Below, in pieces: positions 28,264 through 36,687 of a stretch of DNA of 64,000 nucleotides. The position numbers and the translations under genes are program-made. The notes beneath the pieces are model-generated. The model was not told the DNA's origin and ran no database searches. It saw nothing but the letters and a program-made list of their open reading frames with translations. The first letter of the stretch is position 1. Every line of letters starts with the position of its first letter. Origin of the DNA: Planctomycetota bacterium (GTDB lineage: Bacteria > Planctomycetota > J058); contig JAMLIC010000003.1 of assembly GCA_023954375.1 (NCBI GenBank), positions 248,001 to 312,000 on the forward strand. The letters are read 5' to 3'.

Positions 28264-28902
28264 CCCCTGCCTTCTTTCCTTCCGACGGTGCGTGAGGCCG
28301 GCCAGTCGGCCGGCTTCTTCCCGGCGCCCCCTTCGCTCCGCGGGCTCCCCTCGGGGAGGGTTACCCCGCCTCCTCGCTACTATGGGGCGCTCTGACCTCT
28401 GCTCTCCTTCCCCCCTCGCTCGGTCGCCTTCGCTCGGGGGTACCTGCCCTGCTGCCCTGTGTTCGCTCCCGCGGGTACGGGCTGCGGACCCCCGCGGGCC
28501 TGGGTGTTGATAGACCGGTCCCCACCGGTCCGTGAGGCAGGAGACGAGCAGAGCCTCCCAGGTTCCTGGGGAACCCTCGTGCACATGCCGCGGTCTACGA
28601 CCCCGCCGAGCCCACGTGCCTGGCATCCGTCACGTGGGTGCTGCCTTCCGCTCAGCTGAAAGCGTCGGCCTCGGGTTGGATCTTTCGGGGCTCAATACGC
28701 GGCCTACGCACTCCCTGTCTACGCCTCGCAGCGTCCCGTCGCCGGTAGCTGCGCAAGACTCGGTTCCGGCGGTCGCCATCTTTGCCGGGTGGTCGCCCGG
28801 GCCTTCTAGCTTCGGGGTCTGCCCACTGGGTTCCGACAGGGGGTTTCAGCGTGACCCTACCCGGTCATGGCGTCCTCCCCCTCCAGGCTTCGCCTGGCGC
28901 AC

Positions 28903-28944
28903 CAGCCGCGATCACACCGATCACACCGAGCCGCGATCACACCG
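28903..28944 (-). repeat. TGTGATCG-containing end of repeat A copy 2, partly duplicated
   Basis: Reading on the minus strand, CGGTGTGATCGCGGCT occurs twice (28944-28929 and 28920-28905), and TGTGATCG three times. The outer copy lies inside the last codons of the phosphatase gene, a middle copy overlaps its TGA stop, and the inner copy abuts the intron. It looks like a target duplication or a small tandem expansion of the repeat A end. Confidence 0.75.
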
Positions 28945-30501
28945 AACTGCGATGAGGGTGATGTCGTCGTGCTGCTCGGCCCCGGCGGCGTGCGCCTCGA
29001 GCTCCGCGAGGACCGCCGCGACGAGCTTCGCCGACGGGAGGTGGCCGTCCCGGCCCAGGACGTCGATCAGCCGCTCGATCCCGAACTGGGCCCCGCGCGG
29101 GTCGACGGCCTCGGTGACGCCGTCGGTGTAGAAGAGGATCTGGTCGCCTGGGCCCAGCGCGAGGCGCTGCTCCTCGAGGTGCGGGCCGATGTCCGAGACG
29201 ACGCCGAGCACCAGGCCGCCCGTGTCGACCTTCTCCACCCTCCGCGTCGCCGCGCGGTAGACGAGGGGGCGCTCGTGGCCGCAGCCGGCGAGCAGGAGGC
29301 GGCCGGTCGCCACGTCGATGTAGGCCAGGAGCAGGGACATGAACATGCCCGGCTTGAGGTCCTGCTTGAGGATCGCGTTGGTCTCGCGCAGCACCGCGCG
29401 CGGGAGCCCGCCGCGGGCGACGAGCGAGCGCAGGACGCTCCGGGCCATGACCATGACGAGGCCGGCGGGGACGCCCTTCCCCGAGACGTCGCCGATCGCC
29501 ACGTAGAGGTTGCGGACGCCCTGGACGGTCGGCCCCCAGATGTAGTCGAAGTAGTCGCCGCCCACCTGCTGGGCGGTCTTCATCCGCCCGGAGAGCTCGA
29601 GCCCGGGGACCTCCGGGTCGCCGCGCGGCAGGAGCGCCACCTGGATGCGGCTGGCGACGCGCAGCTCGGAGAGGATCGACTCCTTCTCCTTGGCCTCGCG
29701 CAGGAGCCGCGCGTTCTCGATCGCGATCGCCGCCTGGTCGCCGAACGCCATGATCAGGTCGCGGCCCTCGTCGTCGAACTGCCCGGTGTTCGACTGGGAG
29801 TCGAGGTAGAGCGTGCCGATCACGCGGCCGCGGGCGCGCAGGGGCACGCACAGGAGCGAGCGGAGCTCGAGCGCGGCGATGCTCTTGAGGTCCCGCAGGT
29901 CGAACTGGGCGTTCGAGGTGAGGATCGGCTCGCCCGTCTTGACCACGCGGCGGATCACCGAGCTCGAGATCTTGAACTCGGGGCTCTGGACGACGCCGTA
30001 GTCGATGTTGCGCGCGACCTTGAACTCGAGCTGCTGGTCGCGGACCAGGATCAGGAAGCCGCGGGCGGCGCCGATCAGGTGGATCGCCGTGTCCATGATG
30101 AGCTCGAGCAGCACCGAGAGGTCGGTCTCGCTGTTGAGCTCCTTGTTGATCTCCTGCAGGATCAGGAGGTTGGAGAGGCGGCGCGCGGTGACGTCGTCGT
30201 CCTTGCCGCCGGCCGGGACGAACAGGACCACCGTCTGGCCGAGCCGGATGCGGTCGCCGTAGCGCAGGGAGGTCGTCTCCGACACGTGAGTGCCGTTGAC
30301 GAACGTGCCCGTGCGCGAGCCCTTGTCGCGGACGGCCCAGGCGCCCTTGCTCTCGGAGATCGTGCAGTGCCAGCGCGAGACGTCGGGGTCGCCCTCGACG
30401 ACGATGTCGTTGTCGGCGTGGGCGCCGATGCGGGTGCGCGGGCCGCGGAGGTCGTGGAAGCGGTGGTGGAGCCCCCCGCGCATGACGATGACCCGCGGCA
30501 T
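28921..30501 (-). CDS. FHA-GAF-SpoIIE protein phosphatase (PP2C type)
   Basis: 526 residues. An N-terminal FHA domain (about 1-95; S-R-W-H-C and G-T-F-V-N-G-T) binds phosphothreonine peptides. A GAF domain follows (about 115-275, ending A-I-A-I-E-N-A-R-L-L). The C-terminal SpoIIE/RsbU-type PP2C phosphatase has the metal-binding motifs G-G-D-Y-F-D near 328, D-V-S-G-K-G-V-P-A near 353, F-Y-T-D-G-V-T-E-A near 462 and D-D-I-T-L near 513. It should dephosphorylate a serine or threonine phosphoprotein such as an anti-sigma antagonist. The last six residues (C-D-R-G-S-V) are encoded by repeat A sequence. An internal ATG at 30483 is an alternative start. Confidence 0.92.
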   Translation of the reverse strand: MPRVIVMRGGLHHRFHDLRGPRTRIGAHADNDIVVEGDPDVSRWHCTISESKGAWAVRDKGSRTGTFVNGTHVSETTSLRYGDRIRLGQTVVLFVPAGGKDDDVTARRLSNLLILQEINKELNSETDLSVLLELIMDTAIHLIGAARGFLILVRDQQLEFKVARNIDYGVVQSPEFKISSSVIRRVVKTGEPILTSNAQFDLRDLKSIAALELRSLLCVPLRARGRVIGTLYLDSQSNTGQFDDEGRDLIMAFGDQAAIAIENARLLREAKEKESILSELRVASRIQVALLPRGDPEVPGLELSGRMKTAQQVGGDYFDYIWGPTVQGVRNLYVAIGDVSGKGVPAGLVMVMARSVLRSLVARGGLPRAVLRETNAILKQDLKPGMFMSLLLAYIDVATGRLLLAGCGHERPLVYRAATRRVEKVDTGGLVLGVVSDIGPHLEEQRLALGPGDQILFYTDGVTEAVDPRGAQFGIERLIDVLGRDGHLPSAKLVAAVLAELEAHAAGAEQHDDITLIAVRCDRGSV

Positions 30502-30601
30502 GGGCGCCACGATACCCCTCGGGGTGGGCGCCGCGGAAGCCCGCCGCCCGCGGGGCGGCAGCGCTTTGCCGGCCGCCGCGCAGCGTGGTAGAGTGCGCCG
30601 C

Positions 30602-31084
30602 GTGACCGAGCGCGGCGAGTTCACCCGCAAGTTCGACCGCGAGATCCTCCACGACGCCTCGGCGGAGGCGGAGGAGCGCGAGGTCCAGCGTCGCCGCCTC
30701 GCGGCCGAGGACTCCGCCCTCGAGGCCGAGTTCCTCAAGGTCCTCAACATCCTCGAGCACCGCGGCGGCTGGCTCCGCGAGCGCTTCCCGCGCCTGCGCG
30801 AGCCCAAGTCCCTCGACTTCCGGGGGCGCCGCTTCGAGTTCGCCGACGCCGGCGGCACGGTCGTCGGCTGGATCGAGTTCCGCACCCGGCTGAGCGACAG
30901 CCAGCAGGCGATCGTCATCGAGTCGTTCATGCAGCTCGACGACGTCTTCACCCGGCGCTACGACTACGTCAGCTTCCCCAAGGAGAGCGTGAGCGTCGAC
31001 CGCGCGCGGCGCTTCGTCGAGTCGAAGCTGCTGGAGTTCGCGGGGCCCTACCAGGACCGCTACGGGGCGAGCGCCACGAGGTGA
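30602..31084 (+). CDS. Unknown 160-residue protein
   Basis: Charged, mixed alpha/beta protein without signal peptide or membrane segment. Notable stretches are F-E-F-A-D-A-G-G-T-V-V-G-W-I-E-F and R-R-Y-D-Y-V-S-F-P. No family is recognised. GTG start with no strong ribosome-binding site; the stop overlaps the start of endonuclease III (GTGA), so both are probably co-expressed. Confidence 0.7.
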   Translation: MTERGEFTRKFDREILHDASAEAEEREVQRRRLAAEDSALEAEFLKVLNILEHRGGWLRERFPRLREPKSLDFRGRRFEFADAGGTVVGWIEFRTRLSDSQQAIVIESFMQLDDVFTRRYDYVSFPKESVSVDRARRFVESKLLEFAGPYQDRYGASATR

Positions 31085-31842
31085 GCCCGGCCGTCGCGGC
31101 GGCCGAGCGGCGGCGGACGCTCGAGGTCCTCGACCGCCTGGAGCGCGCCTACCCCGACGCGCGCTGCGCCCTCGACTTCCACACCCCGCTCCAGCTGCTG
31201 ATCGCCACGATCCTCGCCGCGCAGGCGCAGGACAAGCACATCAACACGGTCACGCCGGGGCTGTTCGCGAAGTACCGCACGGCCCGCGACTGGGCGGAGG
31301 CGCCCCTCGAGCAGCTCGAGGTCGACCTGAAGCCGACCGGCTTCTTCCGGAACAAGGCCAAGGCCGTGAAGGCCACCTGCCAGGCGCTCGTCGAGCGCCA
31401 CGGCGGGGAGGTCCCGGAGGACCTCGAGGCGCTCGTCGCCCTGCCCGGGGTGGGGCGCAAGACCGCCAACGTGGTCCTGGGCAACGCCTTCCGCCACCCC
31501 GACCGCGTGGCCACCGACACGCACGTGCTCCGGCTGGCGGCGCGGCTGGGCTTCACCGAGCAGACCGACGCGGCGAAGGTCGAGGCCGACCTCGAGGCCC
31601 GCTGGCCGGCCGAGCGCCGCACCCGCGCCTGCCACCTGCTGCAGTTCCACGGGCGGCAGGTGTGCGTGGCCCGGCGGCCGCGCTGCGACGCCTGCCCGGT
31701 GAACGACCTCTGCCCCTCCGCCTTCAAGGTCGACGCCGAGGTGAAGGAGGAGAGGGTCGCCCGCGCCGCCGCGCGCAAGCCGGCGGCGACGCGCGCCAAG
31801 AAGGCGGCGAAGGCCGGCAAGGCCCCGCGCCGGGGACGATAG
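31081..31842 (+). CDS. nth: Endonuclease III (DNA glycosylase/AP lyase)
   Basis: Removes oxidised pyrimidines and cleaves the abasic site during base excision repair. The helix-hairpin-helix motif reads L-P-G-V-G-R-K-T-A-N with catalytic lysine near residue 125. The catalytic aspartate is in V-A-T-D-T-H-V near 143. The 4Fe-4S loop is C-x6-C-x2-C-x5-C near residues 198-214. The 253-residue length exceeds the usual 210 because of a 35-residue Lys/Ala-rich C-terminal tail that may bind DNA. Confidence 0.95.
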   Translation: MSPAVAAAERRRTLEVLDRLERAYPDARCALDFHTPLQLLIATILAAQAQDKHINTVTPGLFAKYRTARDWAEAPLEQLEVDLKPTGFFRNKAKAVKATCQALVERHGGEVPEDLEALVALPGVGRKTANVVLGNAFRHPDRVATDTHVLRLAARLGFTEQTDAAKVEADLEARWPAERRTRACHLLQFHGRQVCVARRPRCDACPVNDLCPSAFKVDAEVKEERVARAAARKPAATRAKKAAKAGKAPRRGR

Positions 31843-31955
31843 CGCGGCGCCGGGGGGGCGCGTCCTCCGGCGCACCACCGGGGGCCGGCCCCCTGGTAAC
31901 ATCCGCCCACGAGGAGTGAGGGGGGCGCCGCCGGCGACCCCCGGGGAGAGCCGCC

Positions 31956-32306
31956 CTGCCTCAGGTATCGCTCGACGGCATCGAGATCCAGCTCACCCAC
32001 GACCGGCCCGCCGACGAGGTCGCCGCCGACCTCGAGCGCTTCGCGCAGGACGTGGCGCGCAACCGCTTCCCCGAGTGGGGCGTCCAGCTCGTGCGGGAGG
32101 GAGAGCGCATGCGCCTGCTCGGCCAGCGCGACGGCTCCCGCTTCGAGGCCACGGTCGTGAGCGACGGCTCCCGCGTGGTCCTGTCGCTCCGCGGCATCGC
32201 CGAGCTCGGGTTCCTCAAGTACACCGCCGCCGGGGGCGCCGAGGGGGTGCGCGAGCGCGTGCGCGCGTCGCTCCTCGCCTCGCTCCGCCAGCAGTTCGGC
32301 GCCTAG
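31956..32306 (+). CDS. Small unknown protein, possible PHA-granule regulatory-like domain
   Basis: Coding character extends upstream of the first standard start (GTG 32052) to a CTG at 31956 that has GGGGAGAG five bases before it. The longer form (116 residues) begins P-Q-V-S-L-D-G-I-E-I-Q-L and reads as a compact alpha-beta domain. The pattern (strand, helix of about 20 residues, strands, L-G-F-L-K-Y, C-terminal helix) is reminiscent of the polyhydroxyalkanoate system family, but this is a weak guess. The conservative annotation is 32052-32306 (84 residues). Confidence 0.55.
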   Translation: MPQVSLDGIEIQLTHDRPADEVAADLERFAQDVARNRFPEWGVQLVREGERMRLLGQRDGSRFEATVVSDGSRVVLSLRGIAELGFLKYTAAGGAEGVRERVRASLLASLRQQFGA

Positions 32307-32317
32307 AGGGACAGCGC

Positions 32318-32746
32318 GTGGACGCGGCGGGACGCGAGCAGCTCTTCGTGCAGATCGGGGTGCAGCAGCGCCTCTTCACGCGCGAGCAGGTCGAGGACGT
32401 CCGGCGCGGCGCCCCTGGCGCCGCCCTCGCCGAGGCCCTCGTGGCCCGCGGCGTCCTCGCCCGCGAGCAGGCCCGCGGGCTCGAGCGAGCGGTCGTCTAC
32501 CGGCTCGGCCGCGACGAGGACAAGCGGATCGCGCAGATCATCGTAGACAGCGGCTACTGCCCCGAGGCGCGGGTGCAGGAGGCGCTCCGCCGCCAGAAGG
32601 ACCTCTACGCCCGCTCGGGCGACCTCGTGCGCCTGGGCACGCTCCTCATGGGCGACGGGGCGCTCACCGACTCGCAGCACATCGCCGCGGCGAAGATCTT
32701 CCAGATCGAGCGGACGAACCTCCGCCCCGGCACCCTGGAGGTGTGA
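32318..32746 (+). CDS. Unknown 142-residue helical protein
   Basis: All-helical, charged protein with two similar segments (Q-R-L-F-T-R-E-Q-V-E-D-V and A-R-V-Q-E-A-L-R-R-Q-K-D-L), perhaps two copies of a short helical module. Similar modules occur in proteins linked to FHA, kinase and pilus genes in GC-rich bacteria, but no function is assigned. Its TGA stop lies inside a TGTGATCG sequence, the end of a partial repeat A copy. Confidence 0.7.
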   Translation: MDAAGREQLFVQIGVQQRLFTREQVEDVRRGAPGAALAEALVARGVLAREQARGLERAVVYRLGRDEDKRIAQIIVDSGYCPEARVQEALRRQKDLYARSGDLVRLGTLLMGDGALTDSQHIAAAKIFQIERTNLRPGTLEV

Positions 32747-32772
32747 TCGACGGCTGCGGCCGCGGATGCCGG
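32742..32772 (+). repeat. Partial repeat family A end (copy 4)
   Basis: TGTGATCGACGGCTGCGGCC followed by GCGGATGCCGG matches the first thirty bases of copy 3 with one insertion and few changes, then similarity stops. The stop codon of the upstream gene lies within TGTGATCG. Confidence 0.6.
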
Positions 32773-32805
32773 TCAGGCCCGTCCTCCAGCGTTCGTCCCC
32801 TGAGA

Positions 32806-32824
32806 CGTCGTGCTCCGCACGACG
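32806..32824. terminator. Perfect 8-bp hairpin after the 142-residue gene
   Basis: CGTCGTGC-TCC-GCACGACG, 60 bases past the stop, between convergent genes. Plausible bidirectional terminator without a U tract. The rest of 32747-32963 shows no gene. Confidence 0.45.
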
Positions 32825-32963
32825 GGGCGATGCGGCGCGCGCGCGGGTCGTAGGATCCGGCTCGACGTGCTGCGCCCTCGAGGGCGCCCAGACTCATGCG
32901 AGCCGCGCCCCCCGCGGCCCGCACGCGCGCCGCCCGGCGTCGTGTGATCGTGCGGCGGCGAGG

Positions 32964-33365
32964 CTACTCGAAGCGGACGAGGGCGTAGCGCCCGTCGCGT
33001 CGGGCGAGGGTCGCGAGGAGCGTGACGGGCGGGTCGCCGGCGAGGCCCTCGACGTGGACCGTCACGGCGAGGTCGTCCGAGCCGGGGGCGGCGAGGGCGT
33101 AGCGCACCGTCGCGCGGAGCCCCTGGTCGAGCAGGAGCTCGCCCGTGCCGTCAGCGGCGCCGGTCGCCTCGGCGTCCCGCGCCGCCCAGGCCACGGCCGC
33201 GAAGGCCGCCTCGCGGGCGGCGCTCTTGCGCGCCGTCAGGCCGGCGAGCTGGACGCCGTGGCCCGCCGAGCGGAGGAAGATCCCGGCGCTGACGAGGAGC
33301 AGCGTGGACGTGGCCAGCGCGACGAGCGTGAAGGTCGCCCCGCGGCGACGGCGCGGCCGGCTCAT
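32964..33365 (-). CDS. Pseudopilin-like/minor pilin-like membrane protein
   Basis: 133 residues. A basic leader R-P-R-R-R-R-G is followed by a hydrophobic helix (T-F-T-L-V-A-L-A-T-S-T-L-L-L-V-S) resembling a prepilin N-terminus but without Glu at position +5, as in GspK-type minor pseudopilins. The rest is beta-rich. The ATG overlaps the previous stop (ATGA). Likely an exported component of the adjoining GspE/F machine. Confidence 0.7.
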   Translation of the reverse strand: MSRPRRRRGATFTLVALATSTLLLVSAGIFLRSAGHGVQLAGLTARKSAAREAAFAAVAWAARDAEATGAADGTGELLLDQGLRATVRYALAAPGSDDLAVTVHVEGLAGDPPVTLLATLARRDGRYALVRFE

Positions 33366-33838
33366 GGGGTCAGCTCCCCGCGCGGCGCGGCGACGCGGCG
33401 GTGGGCCCGCCGCACCGGCCCGGCGCGCCCCTGGTCGACGAACACCGCCTCGACGGTCACGACGGGCGGACCCTCGAGCGCCGCATCGAGCGCCACCCGC
33501 AGCTCGGCGTTGCGCGGGTAGGCGACCCGCCGCTCGCCCGCGCCCGGGGCCTCCACGCGCAGGCCGGCCTCGTAGCGCACCGCCACCCCGTCGTGGCGGA
33601 CGAGGACGAGCGCGCCGCGCTCGACCTCCAGCCGCCGGGCCGCCTCGACGTCCCGCCGCAGCGCGCCGAGGAGGCCGCTCGCCTCGAGGTCGAGGTCGAT
33701 CAGCGCCTGCTGCAGCGCCAGGCTGCGCTGCGCCATGGCCTCGAGGCCGACCAGGACGACCATGCCCGAGGAGATCAGGCCCAGGTAGACCATGAGCTCG
33801 ACGAGGGTCGTCCCGCGCCGGCGCGCGCGTGTGCTCAT
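33362..33838 (-). CDS. Prepilin-type N-terminal methylation protein (pseudopilin)
   Basis: 158 residues. The prepilin cleavage site is canonical: R-R-R-G, then T-T-L-V-E-L-M-V-Y-L with Glu at +5 and a 20-residue hydrophobic helix. The C-terminal globular part is beta-rich, as in GspJ/GspI-like minor pseudopilins. GGAGGAG precedes the ATG, which overlaps the upstream stop. Confidence 0.82.
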   Translation of the reverse strand: MSTRARRRGTTLVELMVYLGLISSGMVVLVGLEAMAQRSLALQQALIDLDLEASGLLGALRRDVEAARRLEVERGALVLVRHDGVAVRYEAGLRVEAPGAGERRVAYPRNAELRVALDAALEGPPVVTVEAVFVDQGRAGPVRRAHRRVAAPRGELTP

Positions 33839-34302
33839 CGCCGCTCCTCCCACGCCGGCGCCGCCGCGACCGTCGACAGGCGCACGCGGGCGCGCCGCCC
33901 GGGCGCGTCCTGCCAGGTGACGACGACCCGGACCTCGAACAGGCCGCGCGCGTCCCCCGCGGACAGCCTGAGGCCGCGCGCCTCGACGCGCCCCTCCGGC
34001 CGGGCGAGGCCGTGGCCCGCGGACGGGACGAACGCGCCGACCAGGCGGAAGCCCTCGGGGTCGGCGTCGCCGTGCGGCAGGCGCGGGAGCCCCTCGAGCC
34101 GCACGCGGTCGACCGCCTCCTCGGCCGCGGCGACGGCGCGGGCGTGCTGGTCGCCCGCGGCGATCGCATCGAACTTGGCGCGCGTGATCGACGCGAACGC
34201 CCCCAGGGCGCCGGCGAGCAGCAGCATGCCGGTGACGAAGTCGGCCAGGGCCACCCCGCGCCGACGGCGCGGGACGCCCGCCACGGACGCCCGACGGCTC
34301 AC
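33835..34302 (-). CDS. Pseudopilin-like protein
   Basis: 155 residues. Leader P-R-R-R-R-G followed by V-A-L-A-D-F-V-T-G-M-L-L-L, that is Asp instead of Glu at +5, and a hydrophobic helix. It looks like a minor pseudopilin of the GspI/PilV type. The GTG start overlaps the gspE stop (GTGA). Confidence 0.72.
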   Translation of the reverse strand: MSRRASVAGVPRRRRGVALADFVTGMLLLAGALGAFASITRAKFDAIAAGDQHARAVAAAEEAVDRVRLEGLPRLPHGDADPEGFRLVGAFVPSAGHGLARPEGRVEARGLRLSAGDARGLFEVRVVVTWQDAPGRRARVRLSTVAAAPAWEERR

Positions 34303-35561
34303 ATGGCCTCCCGCAGGCTCACGTTGCGCAGGACCTCCTCGAAGGTCGTCAGCCCCTGGGCCGCCTTCGCCAGCCCGTCGTCGAGCAGGGTGTGCCACCC
34401 GCGCTCGACGAGGTGGCGCCTGATCGTGCTCGTGCGCGCCTTCTCCAGCACCAGGCTCCGGACCTCCTCGTCGACGTCGAGGAACTCCGCCAGCGGGACG
34501 CGCCCGACGAAGCCGGTGAACTGGCAGGCCTCGCAGCCCCGGCCGCGGTAGAAGGCGAGCGACTCGGCGTCCTCGCCGCGGTAGAGGCGCCGGATGAGCT
34601 CGACCTTGCTCGGGTCGAACTCGACCTGCTCCTTGCAGTCGCCGCAGAGGCGACGCACGAGCCGCTGGGCGATCGTCCCGGTGAGCGCCGACGCGACCAC
34701 GAACGGCTCGAGGTCCATGTTGACGAGCCGCGTGACCGTCTCGGGCGCCGACCCCGAGTGGAGGGTCGACAGGACCAGGTGCCCGGTGAGCCCGGCGCGG
34801 AGGGCCACCTCGGCCGTCTCCACGTCGCGGATCTCGCCGACCATGATCACCTCGGGGTCCTGGCGCAGCGCCGCCTTGAGGCCGGCGGCGAAGTCCAGCC
34901 CCACCTGGCGGTTGACCTGCATCTGCGACCACAGCCCGAACTCGAACTCGACCGGGTCCTCGATCGTGATGATCGAGGCGTAGGCGTCGAGCTCCTGGGC
35001 GACCTCGTTGAGCAGCGCGTAGAGCGTGGTGGTCTTGCCGGACCCCGACGGCCCCGTGAGCAGGAACAGGCCCTCGAGGTCGAAGATGATGCTGCGGATC
35101 CGCCGCTGCATCGCCGGGTCGTAGCCGATCTGGTCGAGGCGGAAGAGCGACTTCTCGGACGAGAAGATGCGCGCGACGACCTTCTCGCCCCCGACGGTCG
35201 GGACGATCGAGACGCGCAGGTCGGTGCGCCCCTCCCCCGCGTCGAGGCTGATGCGCCCCTCCTGCACGATCTCGCGCCGGTGCGAGAGGAGGTCGGCCAG
35301 GACCTTGACGCGCGAGACGAGCTGGTCGTGGAGGTCGATCGGCAGGTAGGCGGCGTCCTGGAACACGCCGTCGATGCGGTAGCGGACGCGCGACCCCCGC
35401 AGGGTCGGCTCGATGTGGATGTCGCTGACCCGCGCGATCACGGCCTTCTTCAGCAGGACGTCGCACACCTCGGAGATGCGGAACGCGTCCTTCGAGGTCA
35501 CGCCCTGGATGTGCCGCGCGACGTCCGAGAGCGACGCGCGCCGGAGCTCGTCGAGCTGCAC
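34299..35561 (-). CDS. gspE: Type II secretion/type IV pilus assembly ATPase (GspE/PilB family)
   Basis: 420 residues, shorter than full GspE because the N-terminal N1 domain is missing; the core N2 and ATPase domains are complete. Walker A G-P-S-G-S-G-K-T-T-T near 168, Asp box near residues 187-201 (I-T-I-E-D-P-V-E), Walker B V-G-E-I-R-D near 234 and the His box L-V-L-S-T-L-H-S are present. The tetracysteine zinc module (L-C-G-D-C ... G-C-E-A-C) lies near 300-345. It powers pseudopilus extension at the inner membrane, with GspF. It is four bases downstream of gspF. Confidence 0.95.
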   Translation of the reverse strand: MQLDELRRASLSDVARHIQGVTSKDAFRISEVCDVLLKKAVIARVSDIHIEPTLRGSRVRYRIDGVFQDAAYLPIDLHDQLVSRVKVLADLLSHRREIVQEGRISLDAGEGRTDLRVSIVPTVGGEKVVARIFSSEKSLFRLDQIGYDPAMQRRIRSIIFDLEGLFLLTGPSGSGKTTTLYALLNEVAQELDAYASIITIEDPVEFEFGLWSQMQVNRQVGLDFAAGLKAALRQDPEVIMVGEIRDVETAEVALRAGLTGHLVLSTLHSGSAPETVTRLVNMDLEPFVVASALTGTIAQRLVRRLCGDCKEQVEFDPSKVELIRRLYRGEDAESLAFYRGRGCEACQFTGFVGRVPLAEFLDVDEEVRSLVLEKARTSTIRRHLVERGWHTLLDDGLAKAAQGLTTFEEVLRNVSLREAM

Positions 35562-35565
35562 GCGG

Positions 35566-36687
35566 TCACCCGCCGTACATGTTGGTGAGCGGGACGAAGC
35601 AGGCCAGGAACATGAGGAAGACGATGCCGCCCATGAAGATCAGCAGGAGCGGGGAGAGGAACTTCGTGATCATCGTCGTCTGCTGGTCGACGGCGAGGTC
35701 GAACTCCTGCGCCAGCTCCGCGAGCGCCTCCTCGATGATGCCCTTCTCCTCGGCCATCTGGAGCTTCCAGACCATGGTCTCGGGGAAGACGTCCCCGCCG
35801 GCGAGGTTCCGCGAGAAGGAGCCGCCCTCCTCGACCGCGGCGCGCAGCTCGTCGAGCTTCCGGGCGATCCGGTTGTCACCGACGGTGCGGGCCGTCAGGC
35901 GCAGCGTCTCGACCATCGAGACGCCGTTGAGGAGCAGGTCCCGCATGGTGCGCGTGACCTTCATCAGCGCCGCCCGCTCGAACAGCTTGCCGAAGAGCGG
36001 GACCGAGAGGAGCACGTCGTCGTACTCCTCGCCCATGCGGCGCACCTTGCGCAGCCCGACGAAGGCCAGGCCGACCACGGCGGCGACCACCCCGAGGGCC
36101 ACGACGGGGACGCCGAGCAGCTGGGCGCCGACGACGTTGCTCACGACGAACAGCACGCGCGTGCTCGTGGGGAGCTTCAGCCCGGGCTCGCCCGGGGCGG
36201 CCTCGACGGCGCCGGCGAGGGCGTCGCGCTTGACGAGCATCTCCTCGAACTGGGGGGCGACGAAGACCAGGAAGAAGAGCACGAAGAGGAAGATCGCCGT
36301 CGAGATCACGGCCGGGTAGGTGATCGCCTCGACCACCCGGTTCTTGACCCGGGCCATCGCCTCGGTGTGCGAGTTGAGCTCGTCGAGGATCACCGCCAGG
36401 TTCCCGGTCGACTCGCCGGCGCGGACGATCTCGAGGTGCAGGTTCGAGAAGGTCTCCGGGTGCTTCGAGAGCGCCTCCTGCAGGCTGCGCCCCTCGTCGA
36501 GGTCCTGCTGCACCTCCTCGACGAGCCGCCGGAAGTTGTCGTCCTTGATCTCCCGGGCCAGGATCCTCAACCCCTTGGCGATCGGCATGTTGAGCCGAGC
36601 CATCGAGGCGAGCTGCCGGTTGAAGAACAGCACGTCCTCCGGCTCGAGCCGGATCGGTGCGCGCGTGGTCGAGGCGTTCTCGGTCAT
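35566..36687 (-). CDS. gspF: Type II secretion inner-membrane platform protein GspF
   Basis: 373 residues. Two T2SSF domains with the recurrent pattern L-A-S-M-A-R-L-N-M-P-I and M-R-D-L-L-L-N-G-V-S-M, and three transmembrane helices (near 125-147, 180-205 and 345-370). The closing M-F-L-A-C-F-V-P-L-T is typical for GspF. The ATG follows AAGGA by three bases. It is the first gene of a minus-strand operon gspF-gspE-three pseudopilins. No secretin, GspD or prepilin peptidase is in the window. Confidence 0.95.
   Translation of the reverse strand: MTENASTTRAPIRLEPEDVLFFNRQLASMARLNMPIAKGLRILAREIKDDNFRRLVEEVQQDLDEGRSLQEALSKHPETFSNLHLEIVRAGESTGNLAVILDELNSHTEAMARVKNRVVEAITYPAVISTAIFLFVLFFLVFVAPQFEEMLVKRDALAGAVEAAPGEPGLKLPTSTRVLFVVSNVVGAQLLGVPVVALGVVAAVVGLAFVGLRKVRRMGEEYDDVLLSVPLFGKLFERAALMKVTRTMRDLLLNGVSMVETLRLTARTVGDNRIARKLDELRAAVEEGGSFSRNLAGGDVFPETMVWKLQMAEEKGIIEEALAELAQEFDLAVDQQTTMITKFLSPLLLIFMGGIVFLMFLACFVPLTNMYGG

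Larger units (their letters stand above)
26841..28902 (-). mobile_element. Group II intron, class C type by its ORF
   Basis: A self-splicing retroelement of about 2.06 kb. The 5' end GTGCGCC is read at 28902. The first 640 bases are the structured RNA of domains I to IV, then comes the reverse transcriptase ORF. Domain V (GAGCCGGATGCCC...GGGCACGTCCGGATC, 26881-26913) and a GC-rich domain VI with the C-C-T-A-C branch region lead to a 3' end ...CCCCGAT. The maturase lacks an endonuclease domain, which fits class C introns that insert beside hairpins. The 5' exon is TGTGATCGCGGCTG, the end of repeat family A, and the 3' exon starts in the G/C run, so the target was a repeat A copy. Confidence 0.9.
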
